Shown here one piece after another: positions 18,644-28,669 of a stretch of DNA of 64,000 nucleotides. Source of the stretch: Kluyvera georgiana ATCC 51603 (GTDB lineage Bacteria; Pseudomonadota; Gammaproteobacteria; Enterobacterales; Enterobacteriaceae); contig NZ_LXEU01000081.1 in the NCBI RefSeq assembly GCF_001654985.1, positions 52,589-116,588 on the forward strand. Reading direction: 5' to 3'. Each line of letters begins with the position of its first letter. Positions within the stretch are counted from its first letter, which is position 1. The notes below the pieces were generated by a model that made no database searches, was not told where the DNA came from, and was given only the letters and a program-made list of their open reading frames with translations. The position numbers were made by a program, and so were the translations under genes.

Positions 18644-19810
18644 ATGAACTTACATGAATATCAGGCAAAACAACTCTTTGCCCGCTATGGCTTACCGGCT
18701 CCGGTGGGTTATGCCTGTACTACTCCGCGCGAAGCAGAAGAAGCCGCTTCAAAAATCGGCGCTGGCCCGTGGGTAGTGAAATGTCAGGTTCACGCTGGTG
18801 GCCGCGGTAAAGCGGGCGGTGTGAAGGTCGTTAACTCCAAAGAAGACATTCGCGCTTTCGCTGAACATTGGCTGGGCAAACGTCTGGTGACTTACCAAAC
18901 GGACGCACACGGTCAGCCGGTTAACCAGATTCTGGTTGAAGCCGCTACCGACATCGGTAAAGAGCTGTACCTGGGCGCGGTAGTCGACCGTAGCTCCCGT
19001 CGCGTGGTCTTTATGGCCTCTACCGAAGGCGGCGTAGAAATTGAAAAAGTGGCGGAAGAAACCCCGCACCTGATCCACAAAGTGGCGCTGGATCCGCTGG
19101 CAGGCCCGATGCCTTACCAGGGTCGTGAGCTGGCGTTCAAACTGGGTCTGGAAGGTAAACAGGTTCAGCAGTTCACCAAGATCTTCATGGGTCTGGCGAC
19201 TATCTTCCTCGAGCGCGATCTGGCGCTGATCGAAATCAACCCGCTGGTGGTGACCAAGCAGGGCGACCTGATCTGCCTCGACGGTAAACTGGGCGCTGAC
19301 GGCAACGCGCTGTTCCGCCAGGCTGACCTGCGCGAAATGCGCGACCAGTCTCAGGAAGATCCGCGTGAAGCGCAGGCGGCGCAGTGGGAACTGAACTACG
19401 TTGCGCTGGACGGCAACATCGGCTGTATGGTTAACGGCGCGGGCCTGGCAATGGGCACCATGGATATCGTTAAACTGCACGGCGGCGAACCGGCTAACTT
19501 CCTCGACGTGGGCGGCGGCGCAACCAAAGAGCGCGTGACCGAAGCGTTCAAAATTATCCTCTCCGATGACAATGTAAAAGCCGTACTGGTTAACATCTTC
19601 GGCGGTATCGTACGTTGCGACCTGATCGCTGACGGTATCATCGGCGCGGTAGCCGAAGTGGGCGTTAACGTCCCGGTTGTCGTACGTCTGGAAGGCAACA
19701 ACGCCGAGCTCGGCGCGAAAAAACTGGCTGATAGCGGCCTGAATATTATTGCAGCGAAAAGTCTGACGGATGCAGCTCAGCAGGTTGTTGCCGCAGTGGA
19801 GGGGAAATAA
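18644..19810 (+). CDS. sucC: SucC, succinyl-CoA synthetase beta subunit (ADP-forming)
   Basis: This subunit binds nucleotide and succinate in the step that makes ATP from succinyl-CoA. It has 388 residues, the family length. The ATP-grasp domain starts [16 protein letters not shown]. The segment [16 protein letters not shown] matches the nucleotide-binding loop. EINPLVV and [15 protein letters not shown] bind Mg. [11 protein letters not shown] belongs to the ligase CoA domain. Its stop overlaps the sucD ATG. Confidence 0.98.
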   Translation: MNLHEYQAKQLFARYGLPAPVGYACTTPREAEEAASKIGAGPWVVKCQVHAGGRGKAGGVKVVNSKEDIRAFAEHWLGKRLVTYQTDAHGQPVNQILVEAATDIGKELYLGAVVDRSSRRVVFMASTEGGVEIEKVAEETPHLIHKVALDPLAGPMPYQGRELAFKLGLEGKQVQQFTKIFMGLATIFLERDLALIEINPLVVTKQGDLICLDGKLGADGNALFRQADLREMRDQSQEDPREAQAAQWELNYVALDGNIGCMVNGAGLAMGTMDIVKLHGGEPANFLDVGGGATKERVTEAFKIILSDDNVKAVLVNIFGGIVRCDLIADGIIGAVAEVGVNVPVVVRLEGNNAELGAKKLADSGLNIIAAKSLTDAAQQVVAAVEGK

Positions 19811-20679
19811 TGTCAGTTTTAATTAATAAAGATACCAAGGTTATCTGTCAGGGCTTCACCGGTAGCCAGGGGACTTTCCACTCTGAACAAGCGATTGCTT
19901 ACGGTACGCAGATGGTTGGCGGCGTAACGCCGGGCAAAGGCGGCACCACTCACCTGGGTCTGCCGGTGTTTAACACAGTGCGTGAAGCGGTAGAAGCGAC
20001 TGGCGCAACCGCCACCGTGATCTACGTTCCGGCACCGTTCTGCAAAGACTCCATCCTGGAAGCGATTGATGCAGGCATCAAACTGATTATCACCATCACT
20101 GAAGGTATCCCGACCCTGGATATGCTGACCGTGAAGGTGAAGCTGGACGAAGCGGGCGTGCGCATGATCGGCCCGAACTGCCCAGGCGTGATCACCCCGG
20201 GCGAATGCAAAATCGGCATCATGCCGGGTCACATTCACAAGCCGGGTAAAGTGGGCATCGTTTCCCGTTCCGGTACCCTGACCTATGAAGCGGTTAAGCA
20301 GACCACCGACTACGGTTTCGGCCAGTCTACCTGTGTCGGTATCGGCGGCGACCCGATTCCGGGCTCTAACTTCATCGACATCCTGAAGCTGTTCCAGGAA
20401 GATCCGCAGACTGAAGCGATCGTGATGATCGGTGAGATCGGCGGTAGCGCAGAAGAAGAAGCGGCTGCTTATATTAAAGAACACGTGACCAAGCCGGTTG
20501 TTGGCTATATCGCGGGCGTGACCGCGCCAAAAGGCAAACGTATGGGCCACGCGGGCGCCATCATTGCCGGTGGTAAAGGTACCGCTGATGAGAAATTCGC
20601 TGCTCTGGAAGCGGCTGGTGTGAAGACGGTTCGCAGCCTGGCTGACATTGGCGAAGCGCTGAAGTCCATCATTAAGTAA
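19810..20679 (+). CDS. sucD: SucD, succinyl-CoA synthetase alpha subunit
   Basis: This subunit binds CoA and carries the transiently phosphorylated histidine. It has 289 residues. The Rossmann-like CoA domain opens with [20 protein letters not shown]. The active His is in [13 protein letters not shown] (near residue 246, as in E. coli). The [10 protein letters not shown] and GIGGDPIPG segments are conserved. The ATG overlaps the last base of the sucC stop. It is the last gene of the long sdh-suc transcript. Confidence 0.98.
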   Translation: MSVLINKDTKVICQGFTGSQGTFHSEQAIAYGTQMVGGVTPGKGGTTHLGLPVFNTVREAVEATGATATVIYVPAPFCKDSILEAIDAGIKLIITITEGIPTLDMLTVKVKLDEAGVRMIGPNCPGVITPGECKIGIMPGHIHKPGKVGIVSRSGTLTYEAVKQTTDYGFGQSTCVGIGGDPIPGSNFIDILKLFQEDPQTEAIVMIGEIGGSAEEEAAAYIKEHVTKPVVGYIAGVTAPKGKRMGHAGAIIAGGKGTADEKFAALEAAGVKTVRSLADIGEALKSIIK

Positions 20680-20779
20680 TCCTCTCTGCTCCCTCACCGA
20701 ATTCCCGCTGCATACAGGGAGTAGGGAGCGTTATATGTCTAATTTCGACATGGTTGGCCGCCCCTGGGCGGCCTTTTTT
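20680..20779 (+). ncRNA. sdhX: sucD 3' UTR, position of the SdhX (RybD) small RNA
   Basis: In E. coli the 3' UTR of sdhCDAB-sucABCD is processed into SdhX, which represses ackA and other targets. Here the 3' UTR is about 100 nt and starts with TCCTCTCTGCTCCCTCACCG, an unstructured segment. It then has a weak CCCT/AGGG stem and ends in a strong terminator with a U-run, the form of an Hfq-binding 3' UTR sRNA. Identity of the seed is not proven from the sequence. Confidence 0.5.
20756..20779 (+). terminator. Terminator after sucD
   Basis: GGCCGCCC and GGGCGGCC with a 2-nt loop are followed by TTTTTT. The T-run overlaps the mngR stop codon on the other strand. Confidence 0.9.
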
Positions 20780-21494
20780 AATGGCGTCGTCTGGCCACCA
20801 GCGTAAATTTATAGTCGTCGCTTTTGAAGGTATTGCGGCTATATTCAAACACCCGTCCATCCTGAAGGAATCCGCGAGAAATTTTCTCCAGCACCGGTTT
20901 CCCCGGCGCAATCCCCAGCATAGCGACCGTCTCCTCGTTTGGGATCACCGGGATAAGCTCTTGCTCGCTGCGATCGATAACCATCTTTTTGATCGTTTCA
21001 ATATAGTGATACTTCGAGTTTTCCATGACCTCCCAGGTGAGATCGGCAAAGAGGGCGAGGGGCATCCACGTCTCTTCAAGGGTGACCGCTTTTTGTTTGA
21101 TGAATCGCACCCGCTTGACGTGCCAGACCTTATCCGTGGCGGCGAGCTGGAGGTGTTCCGCCAGCGCCTCTCCTGCCGGAATAACCTCAAACACTTTCAC
21201 TTCGCTATGCGTCTCAACCTGGCGATCGGCCAATTTTTCATAAAAGCTGGTGAGCTGATAGATGTCGTAATTGACGCGCTCTTCTTTGACATAGGATCCG
21301 CTGCCCTGGATGCTCTCAATGATCTCCTGATCGGTGAGCAGCTTTAGCGCTTGTCTGACGGTGACGCGGCTGACCTGAAAGGCCGCCTGTAGCGCAGACT
21401 CGGTCGGCAGGGCATCACCCGGCTTTAGCTCGCCGCGTGTGATTTGCGCCCGCAGTTCATCGGCTATCTGGCGATACATCGGTTTTTTACTCAT
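20778..21494 (-). CDS. mngR: MngR (FarR), GntR/HutC family repressor of the mng operon
   Basis: This 238-residue protein has an N-terminal winged helix (YRQIADELRAQITRGELKPGDALPTE, then SRVTVRQALKLL) and a C-terminal UTRA ligand-binding domain (residues about 90-235). In E. coli it represses mngAB and responds to mannosyl-glycerate; it was first described as the fatty-acyl responsive FarR. The start MSKKPMYRQ is chosen by homology over an ATG at 21584. It is divergent from mngA, which is typical of local control. Confidence 0.93.
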   Translation of the reverse strand: MSKKPMYRQIADELRAQITRGELKPGDALPTESALQAAFQVSRVTVRQALKLLTDQEIIESIQGSGSYVKEERVNYDIYQLTSFYEKLADRQVETHSEVKVFEVIPAGEALAEHLQLAATDKVWHVKRVRFIKQKAVTLEETWMPLALFADLTWEVMENSKYHYIETIKKMVIDRSEQELIPVIPNEETVAMLGIAPGKPVLEKISRGFLQDGRVFEYSRNTFKSDDYKFTLVARRRH

Positions 21495-21566
21495 CAGTTT
21501 TCGCTTTGCTATGAGGTGGTTAATACCTTTCAGGCAAATTATGCCGACATCTCCGTAATAGTAAAT

Positions 21567-21588
21567 AATACAAATCAAATACAAATTA
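21567..21588. promoter_or_regulatory. 11-bp tandem repeat in the mngR-mngA intergenic region, possible operator
   Basis: AATACAAATCA and AATACAAATTA are consecutive direct repeats between the divergent mngR and mngA genes. Position and spacing (one helical turn) make this a candidate MngR site, but I do not know the actual MngR consensus. Confidence 0.4.
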
Positions 21589-21674
21589 TTGCCAGTTAGT
21601 GAAATTGATCACTAAAATGTATTATATTGTCTGACACAATCGCTGCACACTATAACGACAATTCAGTGAGGATC

Positions 21675-23594
21675 ATGATGAACCTGACGACCCTGTCCCA
21701 CCCTCGTGCGGTTTGCCTAAACGCCCGCTTTACCGATCGCGACGATGCGATTCGCCAGCTTGCGCAGCGGCTGGTTGAACTGGGAAAAATTACCGATGCG
21801 GACGCTTATCTTGCGGAAGTATTCGAACGGGAATCGCTGGGGCCTACCGCCCTTGGTGAAGGACTGGCGGTGCCGCATGGTAAGACCGCGGCGGTGAAAG
21901 AAGCAGCGTTTGCGGTAGCGACGTTACGTGAGCCGCTGGCCTGGGAAGGGGTCGATGGCCCTGAACCGGTCGAGCTGATTTTTTTGCTGGCTATCCCGCC
22001 GGCAGAAGCGGGATCGACGCATATCCAGATTCTGACCGATCTGACTACCCGTCTGGCCGATGATGAGGTACGACGCCGGGTGATGGCTGCCGACAGTCCC
22101 GAGGCGCTGCTGGCGGCGCTGGATGCTGAGCCAGAAAAAAGCGTCGCTGCGCTCAGCGCCAACGCACCGACAATTGTTTGTGTCACCGCCTGCCCGGCGG
22201 GTATCGCCCACACCTATATGGCGGCGGAGTATCTGGAAAAAGCGGGACGCCGGATGGGCGTCAACGTGGTGGTGGAAAAACAGGGGGCCAACGGTATTGA
22301 GGGCCGCCTCACCGCGCAACAGCTGAATGATGCGCGAGCCTGTATTTTTGCGGCGGAAGTGGCGATTAAAGAGAGCGAACGATTTAGCGGCATTCCGGCT
22401 ATTTCAGTCCCGGTTGCCGAACCGCTGCGCCATGCCGAGGCGCTGATTGAACGCGCGCTGGCGCTGGAACCGACGCCAGGTAATAGAATCGCTCAGCCGC
22501 AGGAGACGGTGAAAAAAGGGGTGAAGGCCGAACTGAAGCAGGCGCTGCTTAGCGGAATATCATTTGCGGTGCCGCTGATTGTCGCCGGCGGGACGGTGCT
22601 GGCGGTGACGGTACTGCTGGCGCAAATCTTTGGCCTGCAGCATCTCTTCGATCTTGAAAACTCCTGGCTGTGGATGTACCGCAAGCTGGGTGGCGGCATG
22701 CTCGGTACGCTGATGGTCCCCGTTCTGGCTGCCTATACCGCCTATTCGCTGGCGGATAAACCCGCGCTGGCGCCGGGTTTTGCCGCGGGTCTCGCCGCCA
22801 ATATGATCGGCGCGGGATTTTTAGGTGCGGTGGCCGGCGGCTTAATCGCGGGTTACCTCATGCGTTGGGTGAAGAATCATATTCGCCTCAGCAGCCGCTT
22901 TAACGGTTTTCTGACCTTCTACCTGTACCCGGTGATCGGGACGTTAGCCGCAGGCAGCCTGATGCTGTTTGTCATTGGCGAACCCGTCGCCTGGATCAAC
23001 AACTCGCTTACCGCCTGGCTTAATGGGCTATCGGGCGCGAATGCGCTTCTACTGGGCGTGATTCTCGGCTTTATGTGCTCGTTCGATCTCGGTGGCCCGG
23101 TGAACAAAGCGGCCTACGCGTTTTGTCTGGGGGCGATGGCCAACGGCGTGTATGGCCCTTATGCCATCTTCGCGTCGGTAAAAATGGTATCTGCCTTTAC
23201 CGTCACCGCGTCCACCGTGCTGGCGCCAAATCTGTTTAAACAGTTTGAAATTGAGACCGGTAAATCCACCTGGTTGCTGGGGCTGGCGGGGATCACCGAA
23301 GGGGCGATTCCGATGGCGATTGAAGATCCGGTTCGCGTGATTGGCTCTTTTGTCCTGGGGTCGATGGCGACCGGGGCGATTGTCGGCGCCATGGAGATTG
23401 GCCTCTCAACGCCTGGCGCCGGGATTTTCTCCTTATTTTTACTGCAGCATGGCGGAATAAGCGCTTATGTCGCCGCGGCAGGTTGGTTTGGTGCAGCGCT
23501 GGTTGGGACATTGATTTCCACCGTGGTGCTGCTGCTCTGGCGACGTCAGGCGGTCAGAAAAGGGAAATACGTCACCGACAGCGTGATGCCGTAA
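21675..23594 (+). CDS. mngA: MngA, PTS EIIABC for 2-O-alpha-mannosyl-D-glycerate
   Basis: This phosphotransferase permease of the fructose family imports and phosphorylates mannosylglycerate. It has 639 residues from the ATG at 21675 (ribosome site GTGAGGATC); the frame stays open upstream to 21627. Domain order is EIIA (residues 1 to about 145, phospho-His near residue 68 in GLAVPHGKT), EIIB (phospho-Cys near residue 173 in CVTACPAGIAHTYMAAEYLE), and EIIC from about residue 285, with about ten membrane spans and the GITEGAIPMAIEDP motif. The next gene, mngB, begins 24 nt downstream. Confidence 0.95.
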   Translation: MMNLTTLSHPRAVCLNARFTDRDDAIRQLAQRLVELGKITDADAYLAEVFERESLGPTALGEGLAVPHGKTAAVKEAAFAVATLREPLAWEGVDGPEPVELIFLLAIPPAEAGSTHIQILTDLTTRLADDEVRRRVMAADSPEALLAALDAEPEKSVAALSANAPTIVCVTACPAGIAHTYMAAEYLEKAGRRMGVNVVVEKQGANGIEGRLTAQQLNDARACIFAAEVAIKESERFSGIPAISVPVAEPLRHAEALIERALALEPTPGNRIAQPQETVKKGVKAELKQALLSGISFAVPLIVAGGTVLAVTVLLAQIFGLQHLFDLENSWLWMYRKLGGGMLGTLMVPVLAAYTAYSLADKPALAPGFAAGLAANMIGAGFLGAVAGGLIAGYLMRWVKNHIRLSSRFNGFLTFYLYPVIGTLAAGSLMLFVIGEPVAWINNSLTAWLNGLSGANALLLGVILGFMCSFDLGGPVNKAAYAFCLGAMANGVYGPYAIFASVKMVSAFTVTASTVLAPNLFKQFEIETGKSTWLLGLAGITEGAIPMAIEDPVRVIGSFVLGSMATGAIVGAMEIGLSTPGAGIFSLFLLQHGGISAYVAAAGWFGAALVGTLISTVVLLLWRRQAVRKGKYVTDSVMP

Positions 23595-23618
23595 GCACTG
23601 ATTAAACAGGAAACGACG

Positions 23619-26252
23619 ATGAAAGCAGTATCTCGCGTTCACATAACGCCGCATATGCACTGGGATCGAGAGTGGTATTTCACGACGGAAGAGTCGCGTA
23701 TTTTACTGGTCAACAATATGGAAGAGATCCTCACGCGTCTTGAGCAGGATGCCGACTATAAGTACTACGTGTTGGATGGGCAAACGGCGGTACTGGAGGA
23801 CTATTTTGCCGTTAAACCGGAAAATCGGCAGCGCGTTAAGTCGCTTGTCCAGGCCGGAAAACTGATTATTGGACCATGGTATACGCAAACGGATACCACT
23901 ATCGTTTCGGGTGAGTCCATTGTTCGTAATCTGATGTATGGCATCCGCGACTGCATGGCATTTGGCGAACCGATGAAGATTGGTTACCTTCCCGACTCGT
24001 TTGGTATGTCCGGGCAGCTACCGCACATTTATAAAGGCTTCGGGATCACCCGCGCGATGTTCTGGCGTGGTTGTTCAGAGCGCCACGGTACCGATAAGAC
24101 CGAGTTTTTATGGCAAAGCCAGGACGGTAGTGAAGTTGCCGCTCAGGTGCTGCCGTTGGGCTATGCGATTGGTAAGTACTTACCGGAGGATGAAGCCGGG
24201 CTGCGTAAACGCCTCGACAAATACTTTGAGGTGCTGGAAAAAGCCTCGGTGACCAAAGAGATCCTGCTGCCGAACGGCCATGACCAGATGCCGCTACAGC
24301 AAAACATCTTTGCGGTGATGGATAAACTGCGGGAGATCTACCCACAGCGGCAGTTTGTAATGAGCCGCTTCGAAGAGGTGTTTGCGCAAATTGAGGCTCA
24401 TCGTGATGAACTGGCGACGCTCCACGGCGAATTCATCGACGGCAAATACATGCGCGTACACCGCACCATTGGTTCCACACGCATGGATATCAAAATCGCC
24501 CATGCGCGCATTGAGAATAAAATCATCAACCTGCTGGAACCGCTGGCGACGCTTGCCTGGAGTCTCGGCTTTGAATATCACCATGGCCTGCTGGAGAAAA
24601 TGTGGAAAGAGATCTTAAAGAACCACGCTCACGACAGTATTGGCTGCTGCTGTAGCGACAAGGTTCATCGTGAAATTGTCTCGCGCTTTATCCTCGCTGA
24701 AGACATGGCCGATAACCTGATTCGTTTCTACCTGCGCAAGATAACGGACAATATGGCGCACAGCGAGGACGACAAGCTGGTCATGTTTAACCTGATGCCG
24801 TGGCCGCGCGAAGAGGTAATCAATACGACAATCCGCTTGCGTGCCAGTCAGTTCCGTCTGGTCGACAACAAAGGCAATGAAATTCCTTATTTCATTCGTC
24901 AGGCGCGGGAACTCGATCCAGGCCTTATCGACCGGCAGATTGTACATTACGGTAACTATGAACCCTTTATGGAATACGATATTCAGCTCAATCAGATCGT
25001 TCCCTCCATGGGGTACCGCACGCTGTATATCAAACCGAACCAGCCTGGACGTCAGGCGTTACCGGCAGCGGCAACGGAGTCACTGCTGGAAAATGCCTTC
25101 TGGCAGATTGATCTGAATCGTGACGGGACGTTACGGCTTTGCGACAAAGATTCCGGCATTGTCTACGACCGCGTCTTAGAGATAGAAGAGGGCTCTGATG
25201 ATGGTGATGAATATGACTACTCTCCTTCGCGGGAAGAGTGGCTGCTCACTTCAGCCGAGTCCGCTTGCCAGCACGAAGTTATCCACGAGGCCTGGCAAAG
25301 TCGTGCGTTGATTCGTTACCGTATGGCGGTACCTGCCAATTTGGGCGAGCGTGCCGCCCGCCAGCGTAACGGTGAGCTGGGAGTTGAGATCGAAATCACG
25401 CTCAACCATGGATGTCGACGGATTGATGTGGACGTTCGTCTGGACAATCAGGCTGACGACCATCGCGTGCGCGTGCTTATCCCGACGTCGTTTACCAGTT
25501 CAGAAGTCCTGGCGGATACGCAGTTTGGCTCCATCAAACGCCCGGTTCGTGATGAGGCGATGGACAAGTGGCAGGAAGAGGGGTGGAAAGAGGCTCCGCT
25601 TCCCGTCTGGAACTTGCTCAACTATGCCGCGTTGCAGGAAGGACGTAACGGCATGGCCGTATTTAGCGAGGGGCTGCGCGAGTTTGAAGTCTTGGGCGAT
25701 AACAAAAAAACCTTTGCGTTGACGCTATTGCGTGGGGTGGGGCTGCTGGGTAAAGAGGATCTACTGCTACGTCCTGGCAGGCCTTCGGGGATTAAAATGG
25801 CGGTGCCCGACTCGCAGGTGCGCGGTTCATTACAGGGGCGCTTCAGTCTGTTTAGTTACAGCGGAACGCCGCTCAATGTCGGATTGGCGCAGCAGGCACG
25901 CGCCTGGCTGACGCCGATGCTGTGCTATAACAAAATTCCGTGGGATGCGATGAAGTTGAACAAGGCCGCATTCACCGTGCCTGACAGCTACAGTTTGTTA
26001 AGCATGTCTCCGGTGGGATGTCAGCTTAGCGCCTTAAAAAAGGCAGAAGATCGCGATGAGATTATCCTGCGGCTCTTCAACCCCTCGGATAGCGCATGCT
26101 GTGAAGCGGCAGTTTCTTATAGCCGTCGTGTTATCCAGTGCTATGAAACAGGGCTGGATGAGGTCCCTTATTTTAAGCAGGAAAATGCACAGGGGATAGC
26201 GACGATGTTCCGTCCGGGACAGTCCAGAACCTTTAGTCTTAAACTCGCTTGA
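23619..26252 (+). CDS. mngB: MngB, alpha-mannosidase (GH38) acting on 6-phospho-mannosylglycerate
   Basis: This cytoplasmic GH38 enzyme hydrolyses the 2-O-(6-phospho-alpha-mannosyl)-D-glycerate delivered by MngA to mannose-6-phosphate and glycerate. It has 877 residues, the family length. The N terminus holds the metal site [10 protein letters not shown]. The nucleophile Asp lies in [14 protein letters not shown]. The segment [13 protein letters not shown] provides another His/Asp. The C-terminal beta-sandwich domains run from about residue 400. It starts 24 nt after mngA with AGGAAACGACG and ends in a long perfect hairpin. Confidence 0.95.
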   Translation: MKAVSRVHITPHMHWDREWYFTTEESRILLVNNMEEILTRLEQDADYKYYVLDGQTAVLEDYFAVKPENRQRVKSLVQAGKLIIGPWYTQTDTTIVSGESIVRNLMYGIRDCMAFGEPMKIGYLPDSFGMSGQLPHIYKGFGITRAMFWRGCSERHGTDKTEFLWQSQDGSEVAAQVLPLGYAIGKYLPEDEAGLRKRLDKYFEVLEKASVTKEILLPNGHDQMPLQQNIFAVMDKLREIYPQRQFVMSRFEEVFAQIEAHRDELATLHGEFIDGKYMRVHRTIGSTRMDIKIAHARIENKIINLLEPLATLAWSLGFEYHHGLLEKMWKEILKNHAHDSIGCCCSDKVHREIVSRFILAEDMADNLIRFYLRKITDNMAHSEDDKLVMFNLMPWPREEVINTTIRLRASQFRLVDNKGNEIPYFIRQARELDPGLIDRQIVHYGNYEPFMEYDIQLNQIVPSMGYRTLYIKPNQPGRQALPAAATESLLENAFWQIDLNRDGTLRLCDKDSGIVYDRVLEIEEGSDDGDEYDYSPSREEWLLTSAESACQHEVIHEAWQSRALIRYRMAVPANLGERAARQRNGELGVEIEITLNHGCRRIDVDVRLDNQADDHRVRVLIPTSFTSSEVLADTQFGSIKRPVRDEAMDKWQEEGWKEAPLPVWNLLNYAALQEGRNGMAVFSEGLREFEVLGDNKKTFALTLLRGVGLLGKEDLLLRPGRPSGIKMAVPDSQVRGSLQGRFSLFSYSGTPLNVGLAQQARAWLTPMLCYNKIPWDAMKLNKAAFTVPDSYSLLSMSPVGCQLSALKKAEDRDEIILRLFNPSDSACCEAAVSYSRRVIQCYETGLDEVPYFKQENAQGIATMFRPGQSRTFSLKLA

Positions 26253-26257
26253 TACAA

Positions 26258-26285
26258 GCAATAAGCGCCGTCTGGCGCTTATTGC
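26258..26285. terminator. Perfect hairpin after mngB, probable terminator
   Basis: GCAATAAGCGCC and GGCGCTTATTGC form a perfect 12-bp stem with a 4-nt loop, 5 nt after the mngB stop. No U-tract follows, so termination may be weak or the hairpin may protect the mRNA end. Confidence 0.65.
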
Positions 26286-26663
26286 AACCTCACGCTAAGC
26301 CCCGCTTGTAGCAAATGCCCGCTGGTAAAGCACTCGATGCACCCTACACCTATTCTTTCCGCGTTAGCGAGAAAGAGGAGACCGGATTGAGATTGGTAAG
26401 TTAGAGTGACTATTCCAATATTTATTATTTTTAACAATCATTTAAAGTGCGTATGAATTAATAGATTGAATTTATGCGTAGCCGGGAGGGCAGGGAGGGG
26501 GAAAGTAGGATTCACCAGGAAATACCGAAATACGTGCTAGCGAAAAATTACTGTGAACCGACTAACATTATCATGGTTTGGCAGCATTTTTTTATCGAGG
26601 CCGATGAAGTTAAATATTATTACCTATAATTCTCATATAAATCTTTTGGCTAACTACAGAGCT

Positions 26664-26696
26664 CATTAATTAAACATTAATTTAACATTCAATCTA
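26664..26696. promoter_or_regulatory. Three 11-bp tandem repeats, ArcA-box-like
   Basis: CATTAATTAAA, CATTAATTTAA and CATTCAATCTA follow each other without gaps. ArcA boxes are built of about 11-bp-spaced repeats of the TTAA type, and cydAB is a classic ArcA target, so an ArcA array is the likely reading. Confidence 0.65.
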
Positions 26697-26741
26697 CATG
26701 GTTTAACTGTGGAAACATATATTCAACATTGAGCGTAAATA

Positions 26742-26755
26742 TTGACTTATATCAA
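26742..26755. promoter_or_regulatory. FNR-type site upstream of cydA
   Basis: TTGACTTATATCAA fits the FNR consensus TTGAT-N4-ATCAA with one mismatch. FNR represses cydAB under strict anaerobiosis in E. coli. Confidence 0.65.
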
Positions 26756-27091
26756 TGCTCAGAGCTTGGAAATATTGGCAAAAAAGCGTTTAATTGCTCG
26801 GCATCAAACTGGATGAAAAGTACCCCTTCCGCTATATATTGATCAACGCCGTAAAACGTAAAGACAGTTCAGCAAAAACCTGTTTATTGTAGGGTTATTA
26901 CGGCGTAATATATTCGAGGGATCAATTTGGGTTTTTTATTAACGTATTTGTAACCTTTGCTGATGATGATTTCCTCTCAGGATGAAATCGCAACCTGGCG
27001 GGTAACAAATCAATTTGTATTGGGGCATGTGTTTGAATCCCGGGTAACGGGTTCAATCTCGGAGTCTTCATGCGATGAGCAAGGAGTCATG

Positions 27092-28654
27092 ATGTTAGAT
27101 ATAGTCGAACTGTCGCGCTTACAGTTTGCCTTGACCGCGATGTACCACTTCCTGTTTGTACCGCTGACGCTGGGTATGGCGTTCCTGCTGGCAATCATGG
27201 AAACGGTCTACGTCCTTTCCGGCAAACAGATTTATAAAGATATGACCAAGTTCTGGGGCAAGTTGTTTGGTATCAACTTTGCGCTGGGTGTGGCTACCGG
27301 TCTGACCATGGAGTTCCAGTTCGGGACCAACTGGTCTTATTATTCCCACTACGTGGGCGATATCTTCGGTGCGCCGCTGGCCATCGAAGGTCTGATGGCC
27401 TTCTTCCTCGAATCTACCTTTGTAGGTCTGTTCTTCTTCGGTTGGGATCGTCTGGGTAAAGTTCAGCACATGGCCGTTACCTGGCTGGTGGCGCTTGGCT
27501 CCAACCTCTCCGCGCTGTGGATTCTGGTGGCGAACGGTTGGATGCAGAACCCGATTGCTTCGGACTTCAACTTCGAAACCATGCGCATGGAAATGGTCAG
27601 CTTCTCCGAGCTGGTCCTGAACCCGGTCGCACAGGTGAAATTCGTGCACACCGTGGCCTCTGGCTACGTTTGTGGCGCGATGTTCGTTCTGGGCATCAGC
27701 TCCTACTACATGCTGCGCGGCCGCGACTTCGCCTTTGCGAAGCGCTCTTTTGCTATCGCGGCAAGCTTCGGTATGGCGGCTATTCTCTCCGTTATCGTGC
27801 TGGGTGATGAATCCGGTTATGAGATGGGCGACGTACAGAAAACCAAACTGGCTGCTATCGAAGCCGAGTGGGAAACGCAGCCGGCACCGGCCGCCTTTAC
27901 CCTGTTTGGTATTCCTGACCAGGATGCGCAGGAAAACCATTTCGCGATTCAAATTCCTTACGCGCTGGGCATCATCGCCACTCGCTCGGTGGACAAGCAG
28001 GTTACCGGTCTGAAAGATCTGCTGGTGCAGCACGAAGAGCGTATCCGTAACGGCATGAAGGCGTACTCATTGCTCGAGCAGCTGCGCGCAGGCGCAACCG
28101 ATCCGGCGGTACGCGAACAGTTTAACGACGTGAAAAAAGACCTGGGCTACGGCCTGCTGCTGAAACGCTATACGCCGAACGTGGCCGACGCGACGGAAGA
28201 GCAGATCCAGAAAGCGACCAAAGACTCCATCCCACGCGTTGCACCGCTGTACTTCGCCTTCCGTATCATGGTGGCGTGCGGCATTCTGATGCTGGCTATT
28301 ATTGCCGTGTCCTTCTGGACGGTTATTCGTAACCAGATTGGCCAGAAGAAATGGCTGCTGCGCACCGCGCTGTATGCGATTCCACTGCCGTGGATTGCTA
28401 TCGAGTCCGGCTGGTTTGTGGCGGAATATGGCCGTCAGCCGTGGGCGATTGGTGAGGTGCTGCCAACGGCGGTGGCTAACTCCAGCCTGACCGCGGGCGA
28501 CCTGATCTTCTCTATGGTGCTGATTTGCGGTCTGTACACGCTGTTCCTGATGGCCGAGCTGTACCTGATGTTCAAATTTGCTCGCCGTGGACCAAGCAGC
28601 CTGAAGACCGGTCGTTATCACTATGAGCAGCCTACCGCTCAGCCGGCACGCTAA
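27092..28654 (+). CDS. cydA: CydA, cytochrome bd-I ubiquinol oxidase subunit I
   Basis: This subunit carries haems b558, b595 and d and oxidises ubiquinol with high oxygen affinity. It has 520 residues; E. coli CydA has 522. The start [12 protein letters not shown] is chosen by homology; an ATG lies one codon earlier, and the frame is open for 45 codons upstream. His19 (AMYHFLF) is the haem ligand. The quinol-binding Q-loop (about residues 240-380) and the GRQPW motif near residue 448 are conserved. It is first of cydABX-ybgE. Confidence 0.97.
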   Translation: MLDIVELSRLQFALTAMYHFLFVPLTLGMAFLLAIMETVYVLSGKQIYKDMTKFWGKLFGINFALGVATGLTMEFQFGTNWSYYSHYVGDIFGAPLAIEGLMAFFLESTFVGLFFFGWDRLGKVQHMAVTWLVALGSNLSALWILVANGWMQNPIASDFNFETMRMEMVSFSELVLNPVAQVKFVHTVASGYVCGAMFVLGISSYYMLRGRDFAFAKRSFAIAASFGMAAILSVIVLGDESGYEMGDVQKTKLAAIEAEWETQPAPAAFTLFGIPDQDAQENHFAIQIPYALGIIATRSVDKQVTGLKDLLVQHEERIRNGMKAYSLLEQLRAGATDPAVREQFNDVKKDLGYGLLLKRYTPNVADATEEQIQKATKDSIPRVAPLYFAFRIMVACGILMLAIIAVSFWTVIRNQIGQKKWLLRTALYAIPLPWIAIESGWFVAEYGRQPWAIGEVLPTAVANSSLTAGDLIFSMVLICGLYTLFLMAELYLMFKFARRGPSSLKTGRYHYEQPTAQPAR

Positions 28655-28669
28655 GACAGGAGTCGTCAA

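Larger units (their letters stand above)
26286..27091 (+). promoter_or_regulatory. Long cydA upstream regulatory region
   Basis: These 806 bp contain no convincing gene. The part from 26400 to 26950 is AT-rich, with the ArcA-like repeats and FNR-type site given separately. E. coli has several cydA promoters spread over a similar distance, controlled by ArcA and FNR. The last 100 bp form a leader with the hairpin GAATCCCG / CGGGTTC (27035-27054). The AAGGAG ribosome site for cydA lies at 27081-27086. Confidence 0.75.
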
